A stretch of 64,000 nt of DNA, taken from Cinnamomum chago (Eukaryota > Streptophyta > Magnoliopsida > Laurales > Lauraceae). Shown in pieces: positions 9,185-20,579 of this stretch; positions within the stretch are counted from its first letter, which is position 1; every line of letters begins with the position of its first letter. The position numbers were made by a program, and so were the translations under genes. The stretch is taken from the NCBI GenBank assembly GCA_038049695.1, contig CP142454.1:76753501-76817500 (forward strand). Reading direction: 5' to 3'. The notes beneath the pieces were generated by a model. It made no database searches. It was not told the origin of the DNA and saw only the letters and a list, made by a program, of their open reading frames with translations.

Positions 9185-10807
9185 TAAAACTAATAGCCTA
9201 TGTTGTGTGGTCAAACTCCCTCCTAGAATAACCTTATAGTCTTTACAAGCCAATCAGTTCTGTTTTCTAACTAGAAAAAGCCTATTTGGCTCCTGCTTGT
9301 TCCACTTTTATAGGTAATTAAATGCTTCTCTCTTTTTAAAACAGGTGTTCGCTATTACAAGGTCAAATATTAAAGCAAAGTCCAAGATAGTGTTATCCGA
9401 ACTCATTCTTTTCTCCAAAACCTTGTCCTCCAAGCACTCTCTCATACCCTTAATTGTCCTTTCTTACATGCCAATTTAAGTCCCCTCCTCTAACATTAGT
9501 TTAATTGGCATAATTCTATCACCCAATCTCTTTAGCCCCTCAATGTTCTTTTTCAAATCCTTATCTACAACTATACCAAAACACATGCAAGAGGGGCTTG
9601 GTATGCTTCCTATGAAAATAGCATCTATGGTCGAGTTTGGGAGGCGATTAATCTTCCACACAAAGAAGGCTCTTGGGATTTGGCCATTTACGAAGAGCCA
9701 AGCCTATTGGACGAAGCTAGTTGTTTCCTCTAAGGCCAATAAATGGGGGATAAGTAAAATCTCCCTTTTGACTATCTATTTCATAGGCTTAGATCAAACA
9801 ATTGGCAACATTCAATGGACTTGATTCTTTTAGATTCATGCCATTGATCTACCACATGCAAGAAAGGTCCCAAGATGTAGCCATTCATAGAAAGCTATTA
9901 GATGTGGCCATGGCCATGAGGAGCATTAAGTTTTACTTATGAGAATCCATTTTATGGACTTCGATCAAATAGCGAGAACATTCAATAGGAACTTATTGTT
10001 TTAGATCCATGCCATTGATCTACCACATGCAAAAGGGATATGGGGGACTCATTGCTTCAATTAAGATAATGAAAAATCATTTTTTAAGTCGGGACCTTAC
10101 TTTTTTAGATCCATGCCATTGATCTACCACATGCAAAAGGGATACGGACTCATTACTTCAATTAAGATAATGAAAAATCATTTCATCTTTATAGTTGGGA
10201 CCTTAGGTGGTCCTAAAAAAATATAGCGAAAAAGATTATCCCTAAAGTCGAGACTAAGAGGAATGTATAAACCAATGCTTCCATAGATTCGATCATTGTT
10301 TACAATTATAGCTTCCACACCTGTTCATTTAGGATGATTTCCCAGATAAAGAAAGGACGAGCAAAAGAAAGGCGATGATGATTCATATCAATATTTCTAC
10401 GGTACCTTCTGTCAAATAAAAAAACCTTAATAAACTCGGAAGTCAGGTCTATTACGAAAGGCCATGTATTTGATCTAAGTCAATGAAATGGAGGTAAGAA
10501 ATTTTTTTTTTCTTTTGAACATTCATTTCATAGACTTAGATCAATAATTGGCACTTGGCAACACTCAATCGGACTTGATTTTTCTAAATCCTAAACCCTT
10601 ATGTATTATGTGGTAGGCTAGTGGGTCCCCCACGCTCTGCCACGCCCTATTTTTAAAGGAAAGATCTCACTGGGAAGTCGTGGAGGATGTAGAAACATAG
10701 GGAGCCGTAAAGATTAGAGTCCAATGGACTAGATTTATTTTTATTTTTCTAATAACTGTTTGTGAACTATGGCGACTTCTTGCAAAAATTCAATAGTTTC
10801 CCAGCAA
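9185..10807. other. Non-coding, degenerate repeats
   Basis: No ORF here looks real. A phrase around ATGCCATTGATCTACCACATGC occurs near 9835, 10006 and 10110, and the last two copies belong to a tandem repeat of about 102 bp. Phrases near 10555-10620 recur weakly near 11940-12010 on the other side of the LINE, suggesting the LINE landed in an older repeat. Confidence 0.5.
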
Positions 10808-11690
10808 TTTTTTTTTTTTTGAATGGTGATATGCATTAATCAAATCAAAACAATACAATACAAAAGGCATATACTAGAATGCTAGGAAAACAAAAACACC
10901 ATCCACAAGAGCAAAAAGGAAGCACAAAGCCTCTGTGAAGTGGCCCAAAATAGAACAAAAAACTAGGAAGAGACTACTTCCCTCCATTTAAAAAGAATGA
11001 CCTCCATTGGCACACCCTAGAAGTCTGGCAAAATAGAAACCCACAAAGCAGAGGAATCTGGCATTCGCAGCAACAACTAAAAAAGGTGAAGAACACGACC
11101 TTCAAAACAACGCATGTTTTTTTCTTTCCAAATTGCCCAAATGTTAGCAACAAAAGATGATTGCAAGAGAAGTCTTCCTCTCTTGGACTGAAACCCAAAC
11201 TTCCATGGATCAAAAAGCTCTGGAATGGATTGAGGAAAACCTAGCTACACCCAAAACAATCAAGGGTGGAAGTCCAAATAGCCTTGGCTAACTTGTAATT
11301 AAGCAAAAGATGATCTACCGATTCCTTCGCTGATAGGCATAGAGGATGCACATTGACTAGGATCACCCTACGGCGACGGATATTTTCCATAGTGAGGATG
11401 CTGCCTTGAAGAGCTAAACAACCAAATGCAAGAACTCTTGGAGGAACCTGTCTTCCAAATGAAATCAAACTCACTTTGAGAATTGTGCCTATTTGAAAGC
11501 ACCAAGAAAAAAGAGGAAACCGAGAACACCATCCTTAGGAGGCAGCCCACAATCTGCTATCTTTCCCTTCTACCAGAATGAACACTGTACCAAGCTTGTC
11601 AAGGAGGCTCATTAGATTATCTTCTTCTTGCTCAGTCAAATCTCTTCTAAAGATTGGACCCCTAAGCTATATCCCTGTCCATATAATCCT
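10808..11690 (-). mobile_element. 3' fragment of an L1-type LINE (zf-RVT domain)
   Basis: Minus-strand frames around 11474-11241 give VPPRVLAFGCLALQGSILTM and then VHPLCLSAKESVDHLLLNYK, the zinc-binding region that follows reverse transcriptase in plant L1-type LINEs (one expected Cys now reads Tyr). Upstream (11550-11368) and downstream (11213-10974) frames continue the same protein with frameshifts. A 13-bp T run at 10808-10820 on the plus strand is the poly(A) tail of the minus-strand element, preceded by the usual short 3' UTR. Only the last part of ORF2 remains, the usual product of incomplete target-primed reverse transcription. Confidence 0.85.
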
Positions 11691-12637
11691 TCACCTTTGC
11701 TTGTTGGTTTCTAGCACACCTATATAGGTTTGGGAACTGCATTATAAAAGTCACTAACAAAAACCATAGAAATGAGTATATTGAGGCCCACTGGCCACTA
11801 GATACACGAAGACTTTAAGATCTAACAATCTAAAAAAAAAAAATCAAATCCATTGAATGTTAGTCATCCCATCAAAGCCATAGAATGGACAGTAAGCCGA
11901 GTTACTATTATGACCATCCATTTAATGATCATCGATTCAATACCTTCCAACATCCAATGGACCTGATTTTTTTAGACGGCTAGATCCTAAAGCCCTCCTG
12001 TATTTGGTAGGTCAGCAGCCTCAATCATGTATCCATTTTCAGTTGATGGGTTTCTTTTGCAAGAATATTATTGTGGTTTCCTTGGCATGTTTATTGAACT
12101 AGGGTACCAATCCCACCCACCATTCACATGGCATGTTTAGTAGAATAGTTGAACCCAACATGGATTCTCCATACCACAAAAATTCCATTCATCAAACAAT
12201 ATCGACAAATCTGTGAGGGCTGATGAATGGGTTGTTATAATAAGAAAGAGGGAACATGATCCACTCTTGTTTATTGTAAAAACAGAGATTTCAAAGGAGT
12301 GGATAGTGCTTTGATGGATCAAAGAAAATTTCTTGCTTCTTGTAATATTACTATGAAATTACAATTAGAACTTTGGGTAAGCACTAAACTGCTAGTCAAT
12401 TAGGACAACAGTTGGTGTCCTTTCAATAGATCAAGAACAAATGACAACCAATTGAATATTGGATCAAAAGGAGATCAGAGGCTTTCTCAAGATCCTCCAG
12501 TCGCTCCTCCCTTACACTTTGCAAAGAAGACTGAAAGAACTAAAGCACATAGTTAATTCCCCCAAAAATGTGATGCACTTAAGTGGAATAGGGGAGTATT
12601 TAAAGGACCCAGTGGCAGACATCATTGCTCAAAATTG
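11691..12637. other. Non-coding, nothing recognised
   Basis: No coding region, RNA gene or clear repeat boundary was seen. The small ORFs here lack any family signature. Confidence 0.4.
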
Positions 12638-12860
12638 TCATGCCCCGACCCCCAATGTCCCAAAATTGATCCCTAGGTCAGGGTGTTATGTTGATAGTGA
12701 CCATTTTGAACACTAGTATATAGGACCAGGTAGTGCCACTTGTGAGTTGGGTCAAATTGCTAAGATCATATATCAAAATTATGGGCATGGCACAAGTAAC
12801 CAAGAACTCATAGTGCCCATATCTTGCCCTAAAGGTAAGTCTTCGGTAAATCTTGCCTTT
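12638..12860 (+). repeat. Possible LTR start of a Ty3/gypsy element
   Basis: TGTCATGCCCCGACCCCC at about 12638 resembles the common 5' end of many plant gypsy LTRs (TGTCACGCCCCGA). No matching second copy was found in the window and the end is not defined. Confidence 0.35.
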
Positions 12861-12869
12861 TAACTCGCA

Positions 12870-13260
12870 ACCGATGGTAGCCCGATCTCAGATCAATTTT
12901 CGAAAAGTATTATGCGCCTTACAACTGATCAAACAACTCATCAATTCTTGGCAAAGCATACTTATTCTTAATGGTTTAGCTGTTGGTAATCTACGCACAT
13001 CCTAAAAGATCCATCCTACTTCTTAACAAATAAACTAGAGATCCCTAAGGCTTATGCTCGGTCTAATAAATTCTTTATCCAAAAGTGCTTGCAATTGAAT
13101 TTCGAGCTCTCTCAACTCTGCCGGAGCAATCTTTGATATGGAGTTTTCAAAATGAAAGTTGTCCCGGGAATCAACTCTATTGTAAATTCTTTCTCCCGAA
13201 CTAGAGGCAAACTAGGAATTTCTTTGGGGAAAACATCAAAGAATTCTCATGAGTGTCTTT
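12870..13260 (-). pseudogene. Ty3/gypsy reverse transcriptase N-terminal relic
   Basis: Minus-strand translation, with several stops and shifts, gives IELIPGT, then APAELRELEIQLQALLDKEF with IRPSIS after it, then DGSFRMCVDYQQLN. These are the first RT blocks of Ty3/gypsy Pol (the PGT...APAELRELK...RPS block and the KKDGS-R-CVDYR-LN block). The catalytic YxDD part is missing. It is not the RT of the first caulimovirid, whose equivalent segment reads quite differently. Confidence 0.7.
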
Positions 13261-13474
13261 CCTCGGGCTGTTGTCATTAGTTATGGCCTCACCCATTCTT
13301 TGTAAGGCAACTCCACTTCCCATGAGTGTCTTTCCCAAAATGCCTTTGGGTTGAGGGAGCAAACTGTCTTTATGAAGGTCTGCCCTCCTCAGTTCACTTC
13401 CTATTCTTTCTTCCTAGAGTTGGCTTGTGATCCGAAGATGCGGGATCTCTTTAGAGAGGTTTCTCATAACTTCC

Positions 13475-13960
13475 TAGGATCCACATTTCTCTCTCACAAT
13501 TTTCCTCTCTGAGAAGTCCGGGTTCGGGGGTGAAACCAGAAAGTTCTCTATCTTCCCCCATTGATCCGGCACTGAAGAGTGTTTTGTGTAACCGTCATTG
13601 GTTGGATCCAAACTAGGAAGGAGTTTCCTAGAAGTATACCAGTATTGATACCTTTGACGATTAGAAAGTCTGCCTTGAGGCATTGGTCGCCATTGCAAAC
13701 TTCGATATCTCGGACCATCTAGCGGATGTCAAGTGGTGCTCTGTCAACTACTACAACCAGCTCGGAACATCTTTCCCACTCGGATGCTTGGACAAATTCC
13801 AGTCTAATGCAGTTAAAGTCTTCTCTACTGTCAAAATGGGTGGAAACCAATTAATTATGGTCTTTTCCTGAGACTCGAATTGACACCTGACTTACCCATT
13901 TTCTGTCGTACTCCAGTGATTTGAGGTGTGCCAATTCTTGGTTCTCAGTTTTCTTGGCTT
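13475..13960 (-). pseudogene. Retropepsin relic of a second viral or retroelement polyprotein
   Basis: Minus strand. One frame, with two stops, reads WVSQVSIRVSG, then THFDSREDFNCI, then CLKADFLIVKG and TGILLGNSFL. The spacing fits an aspartic protease of the caulimovirid-like type with an active site of the DSGADFNCI form, here Gly to Arg, followed by the LLGNxFL strand. The Gly change alone should inactivate the enzyme. It belongs to another lineage than the protease at 6309-7038. The plain ORF at 13698-13474 is a shadow frame of this gene. Confidence 0.5.
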
Positions 13961-14700
13961 CTTCAAACTGGCCCTCTAGGTCTTTGGAATAGCTATTTAA
14001 CTGTCTTATCTCAGACAGGAACTCAGCCGCAGTTACGGCTTTTCCTGCAAGCCTCTTCCGGAGTCCTTCCTTGTGAAGCTTGCCTCCTCCTTTAGCCTTA
14101 TGTATCTATCGGTTTGGAGTGGCCAATACTACTAAGAAGTCCAATGCGGTTTGATATATCTAGACTCTTCTTCTCGGGAGAAGGTGGGTTGTCTAAGATT
14201 CTTCAAACTCCTCACCCCATCCGGATGGAGGAGCCAGGGGATCCCAGTTGATCTTCCAGGACGGTGCCTTGATCCAATAGGCATTGCTCCTCTGTTTTCA
14301 ACTGTGATGTATGTCCTTCCATCAGCTCTGATCTTTCGGTCAGTCTAGACCAAGGTTTAAAAAATTGGACTCGGGACCCGACTCAGCCGAGTCCCAATTT
14401 TAAATAAACTGGTCGGAGGGCCGAGTTCCATGGTCAAATGGCCGAGTCAGTCGAGTTGCATGTGACTTGCTCGAGTCCCATAGCACCCGACTTGGTATGT
14501 CCCATAAAGTCCCATAGGCCGATTTTTAAACCATGGTTTGGACATCATTTGTAAGGAGGTGAGATGTCTTCTTCTATATTGACAATACAATCGTCCCCAA
14601 TCTTGAAAGAGACCTCACGGGTTTTTTCAAAGGCACCTCTTTTTGAGGACTAAGAGGTCTTCGTTTAGAGGAGACAGTTCTTCTTTCTGCGACACCCTTT
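13961..14700. other. Low-coding spacer between protease and CCHC relics
   Basis: The minus strand gives fragments rich in Lys, Arg and Glu (for example LQTDRYIRLKEEASFTRKD) that could link a coat/Gag finger to the protease. Around 14350-14530 a run of short repeated phrases (GACTCG, CCGAGTC) lies between them. I cannot assign a function. Confidence 0.35.
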
Positions 14701-15560
14701 TCTGTTGCCTTGACGCATTCGAGGATACACTCACATTTGTTTGTTGGCCTGATTAAAGCAGTTGAATCCTTGATTAGGTGTCCTCCCTTGTATATAAGAC
14801 AAACAAGAGCTTTGTCCTTCGTGCATTCTTTTTTGGGGGAGATCCAAGTAAAGACTCCAATACGGTTTTCTCCTTCCGTATCATGGGATGTCTGCGGTCT
14901 TTCCGAAAATGATTGGTGTCCCTTGAGGAGGGGGGATGTTTCATCTTCGTCACACTATCAGCCCAGCCAAGACGAGAGAAAAAGAGGTCTAAAGGAGACT
15001 CAGGATGAGCCTTTTTTCCTTCAAATTCACTTTCCTTTTTCATTTTCATCTTTAGGACGAGATTTCTCACTTCCAAATGAAAAAGGAGACTCTGTCCCTT
15101 GGGCATGTTCTCCTGGAGTCAACCGGCTGTCTCTTAGTTTAAGAGGAGCGAGTCTCTTTAGCTTCTGGTGATGGTGCAGATAGGAATTTGAAGAAACATA
15201 GAAATTCTTTTTCCTTAGAGCTGATAGCCTTTTGCTTTCCTTGTTGATCTTTCATTGATGCCATAGGGGGGTCGTAGTTCCATAAATGAAGTCTAGGAAT
15301 AGAGCACTCTCACCACGTTTATGGACAGCTTCGAACCACTTGGTTCTTAGATTCTTTCTTTGTTCAAGGCTAAAACATCTTAAGCCATATTTCTCTTTCC
15401 TTGTTGATCTTTCATTGATGCCATAGGGGGGTCGTAGTTCCATAAATGAAGTCTAGGAATAGAGCACTCTCACCACGTTTATGGACAGCTTCGAACCACT
15501 TGGTTCTTAGATTCTTTCTTTGTTCAAGGCTAAAACATCTTAAGCCATATTTCTCTTCTG
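14701..15560 (-). pseudogene. Gag/coat-like relic with a decayed CCHC knuckle
   Basis: The minus-strand frame 15443-15252 (YGLRCFSLEQRKNLRTKWFE) and the frame 15106-14774 (very rich in Lys, Arg and Glu) lead into KALVCLIYKGGHLIKDS near 14820-14740. That last piece fits C-x2-C-x4-H-x4-C with the second Cys changed to Tyr and the last to Ser. A nucleic-acid-binding Gag or coat C-terminus upstream of the protease relic at 13475-13960 would fit the gene order. The gene has multiple stops and an internal 160-bp duplication. The family is uncertain (caulimovirid or gypsy). Confidence 0.45.
15236..15557. repeat. 160-bp tandem duplication
   Basis: Bases 15236-15397 are repeated at 15396-15557 with almost no change. 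The unit spans the YGLRCFSLEQRKNLRTKWFE coding segment of the gag-like relic. Because the copies are nearly identical the event is recent compared with the decay of the ORF. Confidence 0.9.
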
Positions 15561-15777
15561 TAGTCAGAATAGTAGGCTATCCTTTCTGTATCAAGTCTTT
15601 CAACAGGTAGGAGCATAAATGGTAGATCATACACCACACCTTTCTCCTGTTGCCTCAAGAGCAGTGATGGTATATCGGGCTGATAGCAATTCTAAGATTT
15701 TTAGGCTTAAAGGGGTGCACGTGCCCATTGCTTTGAGATCTGCACACACAGAGAAAACAAGCACAACTGACGGCCAC

Positions 15778-15912
15778 TTCGTTGCGTGGTGTGGGCTGCA
15801 CCCTTCCGGGGTCGGATCTGTGATGGAAAGTAGTGTTTCCTTTCCCCCTGTCGGTGAAGGGCGGGGGGCGGAATGGGGGCAGGTGACGCAGTGGAGCTTG
15901 GCTCTAGTACAA
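15778..15912 (-). repeat. Leader/primer-site fragment homologous to 23747-23887
   Basis: The sequence from CTTCGTTGCGTGGTG to a decayed primer site (GGCTCTAGTACA, 15900-15911) aligns with 23747-23887, which ends in an intact GGCTCTGATACCA. Read on the minus strand it is a primer site followed by a G/C-rich leader, and the gag-like relic lies further downstream. Confidence 0.6.
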
Positions 15913-15956
15913 AAAAATATTTTTGGGTTTAGGGTATCAAGGAAGACTCCATCTCT

Positions 15957-16717
15957 ATGCTCAGCAGCCAAGATGGCAGCCAATGGGATATCGATTCAAT
16001 GAGCACTGACAGAGATTCGTATGCAAATCAGCAAGAAGTTGCCCTGCGGGACATAACCTTCCCCGGCGGAACATGGCTCGCATACCCGCACCCATCAACA
16101 TTCATGTTGCTAGGGCAAAACCATTCAGACTTATTCCCAATGGACCCAGGGCGAGCCCAAAGAATCTTAGCAATAACAGGATCAACAGAGATTAGGCATG
16201 ACAAAGAAATGGGACGGCCTTCAAAATCCTACCTTAACCTCCTAAATGTCATGACCTTTGAAGAACGGGGTATTGAAACGGTAGTGTCACCTAAACCGAT
16301 TGTCATAGGTTGATATGCTCCAACCTCGAGTAATGGGAAGCTTTTCATGTAGTATTCAGAGAAACCTCCATGGGACATTAATGGAAGATAACTTTTCATA
16401 ACAATCTAAGAGTTCATCTCCTACCTGCATGGTTCAAGACCAGGTGGTGGTCAATGAACGGTCTTAACACTGATGCAATGCTAAAGAACCTTCATAGGAG
16501 CTACACCAGATTCGCAAGCAAAGAAGACTCCGACCAAATGCTTGAAGCAGTTCGAGAATATCTAGGGAACCTTCTCAAGTCCCTGATCAAGAAAAAGGAG
16601 AGCTGCTATTTAATGTGGGAGTGGGATTTGAATGTTTACAATGGCCAAACAGGAGATCTGCTCCGACAATGACTGTCCGCATGCGGAGGTACTCCTTAGA
16701 GAAAGTGGTCTACTTCC
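15957..16717 (+). pseudogene. Unrecognised ORF, 5' part, split by copia D
   Basis: A plus-strand frame with good coding character: 15957-16313 (118 codons; MSTDRDSYANQQEVALRDI, MLLGQNHSDLFPMDPGRAQR, HDKEMGRPSKSYLNLLNVM), then stop-containing sequence, then 16454-16672 (NGLNTDAMLKNLHRSY and LEAVREYLGNLLKSL). The frame reaches copia D at 16718 and resumes at 22144. It lies antisense to the neighbouring gag/protease relics. No signal peptide, membrane segment or known catalytic motif is visible. Repeated Trp and Pro suggest a compact folded protein. I do not recognise the family; a virus- or retroelement-associated protein is possible given its neighbours. Confidence 0.5.
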
Positions 16718-17020
16718 TGTCAAAGCCAGTAGGAAGAGAGGAAGATAGAAACAATAGAAACAATAGGTTTGTGAATTCGATGATCCCATTCAGGGCTCAC
16801 GATGATCCTTTTATAGAATATAGTTGCTATATATGTTACATAATTGTAGCAATCACTAGATTATGGCAAATCTAATCTAATCATAATCTAAATTACATCT
16901 CCTAATATGGCAACAATATAAATTACATATCTGTACATGTGAAGTAAATTATCTCCCAAGTTTGGGCTTTATTTGTCATGGGCTGACCCACTGACCCATT
17001 TAGCACTAACCCATTTAACA
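16718..17020 (-). repeat. 3' LTR of copia D
   Basis: Begins TGTCAAAGCC and ends CATTTAACA. The adjacent CCCCCCCTCAAATTG at 17021-17035 is the polypurine tract of the minus-strand element, which marks this side as the 3' LTR. Confidence 0.95.
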
Positions 17021-17027
17021 CCCCCCC

Positions 17028-18644
17028 TCAAATTGATGCGGGTGAATCCACGAGCATCAATTTGCCAACTAAGAATTGGTGTCGTGGCCGAGGAAGAGCC
17101 TTGGTAAAGATATCTGCAATTTGAAGGCCGGTAGAAACATGAGGAAGAGTAATTGCTCCACGCACAAATTCATCACGTATGTAATGACAAGCCACCTCAA
17201 TATGCTTTGTACGTTCATGGAAGACAGGATTTTCAGTAATCCGTATGGCACTGGTGTTGTTGGCATAGAGAGGAGTAGGACCAGATTGGGAAAATCCAAG
17301 CTTAGAAAGAAGACCCCGAAGCCAGACAATTTTAGAAGTGGTAGCCGACATAGCACGATATTCTGCTTCTGTGGAAGATTTAGAGACTTTATCTTGTTTT
17401 TTACATTTCCCGGAGATTAAGGAGTCCCCCAGGAACATGCACCAACCAGTGGTAGATCGGCGATTATCAGGGCAACCAGCCCAGTCAGCATCTGAATAAG
17501 CAATGAGAGACGTCGAATTGCCCACAGGAAAGAAAAGACCACGAGATGGTGTATGAAGAACATATCGAAGAATGCGCCGAACAGCAACTAGATGGAGATG
17601 GCGTAGTTGTGTCATGAACTGACTAACCATATTTACTGCATAGGAGATATCAGGCCGGGTGATAGTCAAGTAGATCAAACTTCCGACTAAACGGCGATAC
17701 ATTGTGGCATCAGGAAGAAGATCACCCGTATCGTGCGCGAGCTGAAGATTGGCCTCAACAAGAGTATCTACAGGAGTGGAGTTTTGAAGACCAGCTGTCT
17801 CAATGGGATCCATAGCATATTTGTGTTGATCAAGGATGAGACCTTTCGCTGACTGATGAACCTCAAGGCCTAGAAAGTATGTGAGTGGCCCTAAATCTTT
17901 CATATGGAAAGATTCATGTAAGGATGCTTGTAGATGTGCGATCATGCCAGAGTCTGTCCCAGAGATGATGATATCATCTACGTACACCAATAGGACAGTA
18001 AGCCCATTTGAGGAGCAGTGAAGGAACATAGAAGGATCAGAAGCACTCTGAGTGAACTGTAGATGAATGAGAGCATCCCTAAATTTCTCGAACCAGGCGT
18101 GCGGAGCTTGCTTAAGACCATATAGAGAGCGGCGTAAGAGCGCGCAATCGCCTGCTGATGCACCCGTAATGCCTTGGGGAAGTCGCATATAGACTTCTTC
18201 TTTGAGATCACCATGAAGGAAGGCATTCTTGACATCAAATTGGTAAAGAGGCCAGGAGTGAGAAGCAGCAATGGCAAGGACAGTACGGATTGTAGTCATT
18301 TTCGCAACTGGAGCAAAGGTTTCCTCATAGTTGATGCCATATTCCTGTCGGTTGCCGAGAGCGACTAACCGTGCTTTATAAAGATCCAAAGAGCCATCAG
18401 CCTTAAGTTTGACAAAAAAAACCCATTTGCAGCCAATAGGTTTTGCAGATGAGGGACATGGAACAATATCCCAGGTATGATTCTCCTGCAGTGCCATTAA
18501 TTCGTCGTGCATAGCCTTTTGCCAACAGTCATGCTTCACCGCCTGCAAGTAAGAAGTCGGAATAGCAATGGAGGAGAGGGCAGCAAGCAAAGATCTGTGA
18601 GTGAACCCATATTTGTCAGGAGGCTTGGAGATACGCGTAGAGCG
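17028..18644 (-). pseudogene. Copia D reverse transcriptase/RNase H
   Basis: An open frame of 520 codons (18590-17028), open upstream to a stop at about 18646. RT blocks are visible in order: WDIVPCPSSAKPIGCKWVF, YKARLVALG, NYEETFAPVAKMTTIR, the catalytic FDVKNAFLHGDL, SLYGLKQAPHAWF and LLVYVDDIIISG. RNase H follows with YSDADWAGCPDNRRSTTGW and STEAEYRAM, then HERTKHIEVACHYIRDEF. Length and residues are normal for copia Pol, so RT itself could be intact. It is cut off from integrase by an in-frame TGA between Leu and Arg-Ser-Thr-Arg, where the upstream frame reads PVQL. Confidence 0.93.
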
Positions 18645-19257
18645 TCAAAGCTGAACTGGAGAGGAAGGAGCTTGTGATGAAGCAGGGACAAGATCAGGTG
18701 CCGGCGAGGGATCTTGAGGGGGAGGCAGTAGTGGAACATCCTTATGACGACGCCGTTCATAAACAATGAGTGGAGCAGAGGTCGAGTCAGAAAAATCTGA
18801 TAGATGAGAAAACGAAGGTAAAGGAGAGGAATGGGTAGAAAAGAAATTTTGATTTTCGAAAAATGTGACATTTCGAGAAATGCGAAGACGGTTGAGCACA
18901 GGATCATAATAGAGATACCCTTTTTGGCGAGATGCGTAGCCAAGGAACGCACATTTGGCAGATTGAGCAGTTAATTTGGTACGTTCGGTTGAGGGTAGAT
19001 GAACAAAACACACACATCCAAAAATGCGTAGGTGGGTGTAAGTAGGCTTGGTATGAAAGAGACGAAAATGTGGTGTTTGATTGTTGAGGCGATGGGATGG
19101 TAAGCGATTGATTAAATGAACTGCAGTGGCTAAAGCTTCAGGCCAAAATCGTGCTGGAACTAATGATTCTAAGAGAAGAGAACGAACAGTATCGAGTAGA
19201 TGTCTGTTTTTTGGTTCAGCAACTCCATTCTGTTGAGGAGTGTAAGGGCACGATCGC
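18645..19257 (-). pseudogene. Copia D integrase C-terminal part and hinge
   Basis: The minus-strand frame from about 19257 continues the integrase: [15 protein letters not shown] carries the third catalytic acid (Glu), then FGCVCFVHLPSTER, KCAFLGYASRQKGYLYYD and a Pro/Ser-rich linker before RT. The usual Arg after AE is Pro here. A TAG stop at about 19260 separates it from the first two catalytic acids, and a TGA at about 18646 separates it from RT. Confidence 0.85.
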
Positions 19258-20579
19258 TATGATAAAATCCCGTATTTTTGTAAATAAGTTTGAAATGGAT
19301 GGGACATATATTCCCCTCCGGAATCAGATCGAAGAACTTTTATGCGAGTAGAAAACTGATTTTCAACATATGCCATAAATTTTTGGAAAGCATCAAAGAC
19401 TTCAGATTTAGAGTGTAAGAAATAAACCCAAGTGAATCTACTATGATCATCAATGAAAGTGACAAAATATTTGAAATTTGTATGAGAGATTACCGGAGTA
19501 ATCCCCCAGACGTCACTATGAATAATGTCAAAGCAATTTGAAGCCATAGTAGATTTGGAAGGAAAGGGAAGAACTTTGCTTTTTCCAAGTTTGCAAACAG
19601 AGCACTCATCAGAAATGTGACGAAAAGATGTTTTATTTTCATTAATACTACCAGTGTTTAACATCAAAGATAACAATTTTGAATGGGGATGGCCTAATCT
19701 ATTATGCCAGAGCCTCCAAACATCCTGAGGAGAAAAACAAGAAAAGGCAGAAAGCTGATTATTCGGAGAAGGAGGCAGAACGAGAGGAAACAAGCGTCCA
19801 CACTTAGGCCCCTTCGCGATCACCGTCCCCGACACTTGATCCTGCACAACACAACCAGAGTGAGAGAATGAAACATTACAATTATCATCAATCAATTGGC
19901 CAACAGACAGAAGATTTGTAGTGAGATGAGGAGAAAGAAAGACTTTTGTGAGAGGTAATGAATGAATGATATCACCAGTAGCTGTAATAGGAAGCTTTTG
20001 ACCATCAACAGTATGGACTTGTAAATTGCCAATGTATGGTTGCAGGTTAGATAGATGAGCGGTGGAGGAGGTCATATGATTGGAAGCTCCAGAATCAATA
20101 AACCATAGGGAGGAAGAGGAGTGGTGGTTACCTGAAATGCCAAGTGCAGAGAAGGCATTTATGATCATCTGTTGAATAAGCTCAAGGGTGATTTGAGGAA
20201 CAATATTGGTGGCAGGAGGTGGTGAAGGCATGACCGGTGCCGAAGGACTAGCACTAGAAGAAGTAGCATCTGCAGTATTGACATGATAGGCTCGTGGAGT
20301 GCGATTTTGTGGCCGCCTTTTGCATTCTGAAATAACATGACCATTCGATTTGCAATAATTACAAAACTTGGTCTTACACTGTGAGGCATAGTGTCCATAA
20401 TTTTTGCAGCCAAAACATTGGATTTTGCTGAGATCTCTTACTGGATGTTGTCCTTTCGAAGCAGCCAAAACATTGGATTTTGCTGAGATCTCTTGCTGGA
20501 GGTTGTCCTTTCGAAGCAGAAAGAGTATGATGAGCGATCCCTCCCAGGGTGTAATTGGTAGTGGCAGCAAATGCGACAT
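19258..20579 (-). pseudogene. Copia D zinc knuckles, protease and integrase core
   Basis: A 440-codon frame. Two knuckles near the start (CFGCKNYGHYASQC and CNYCKSNGHVISEC) are followed by the protease site WFIDSGASNHMTS, the GAG-pre-integrase segment (VWRLWHNRLGHPHSKLLSL), the zinc-binding H/C part and the integrase core with HSDVWG, FIDDHSRFTWVYF and RSDSGGEY. Catalytic residues are preserved. A 54-bp (18-residue) duplication lies before the first knuckle. The frame ends at a TAG where a Gln codon would be expected. Confidence 0.92.
20411..20518. repeat. 54-bp in-frame tandem duplication at the copia D zinc knuckle
   Basis: The phrase CAAAACATTGGATTTTGCTG begins at 20411 and again at 20465. 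The unit is 54 bp, so 18 residues are repeated without a frameshift just before the first CCHC knuckle. Confidence 0.9.

Noticed and set aside
9543..9824. ORF of 93 codons as a host gene
   Set aside because: No domain, and the DNA belongs to degenerate non-coding repeats.
12459..12716. ORF of 85 codons starting MDQKEIRGFLKILQ
   Set aside because: Its last third overlaps the LTR-like TGTCATGCCCCGACC sequence and there is no family signature.
15627..16002. Overlapping ORFs on both strands (118 and 127 codons)
   Set aside because: They run across the G/C-rich leader fragment that is repeated at 23747; coding potential is accidental.
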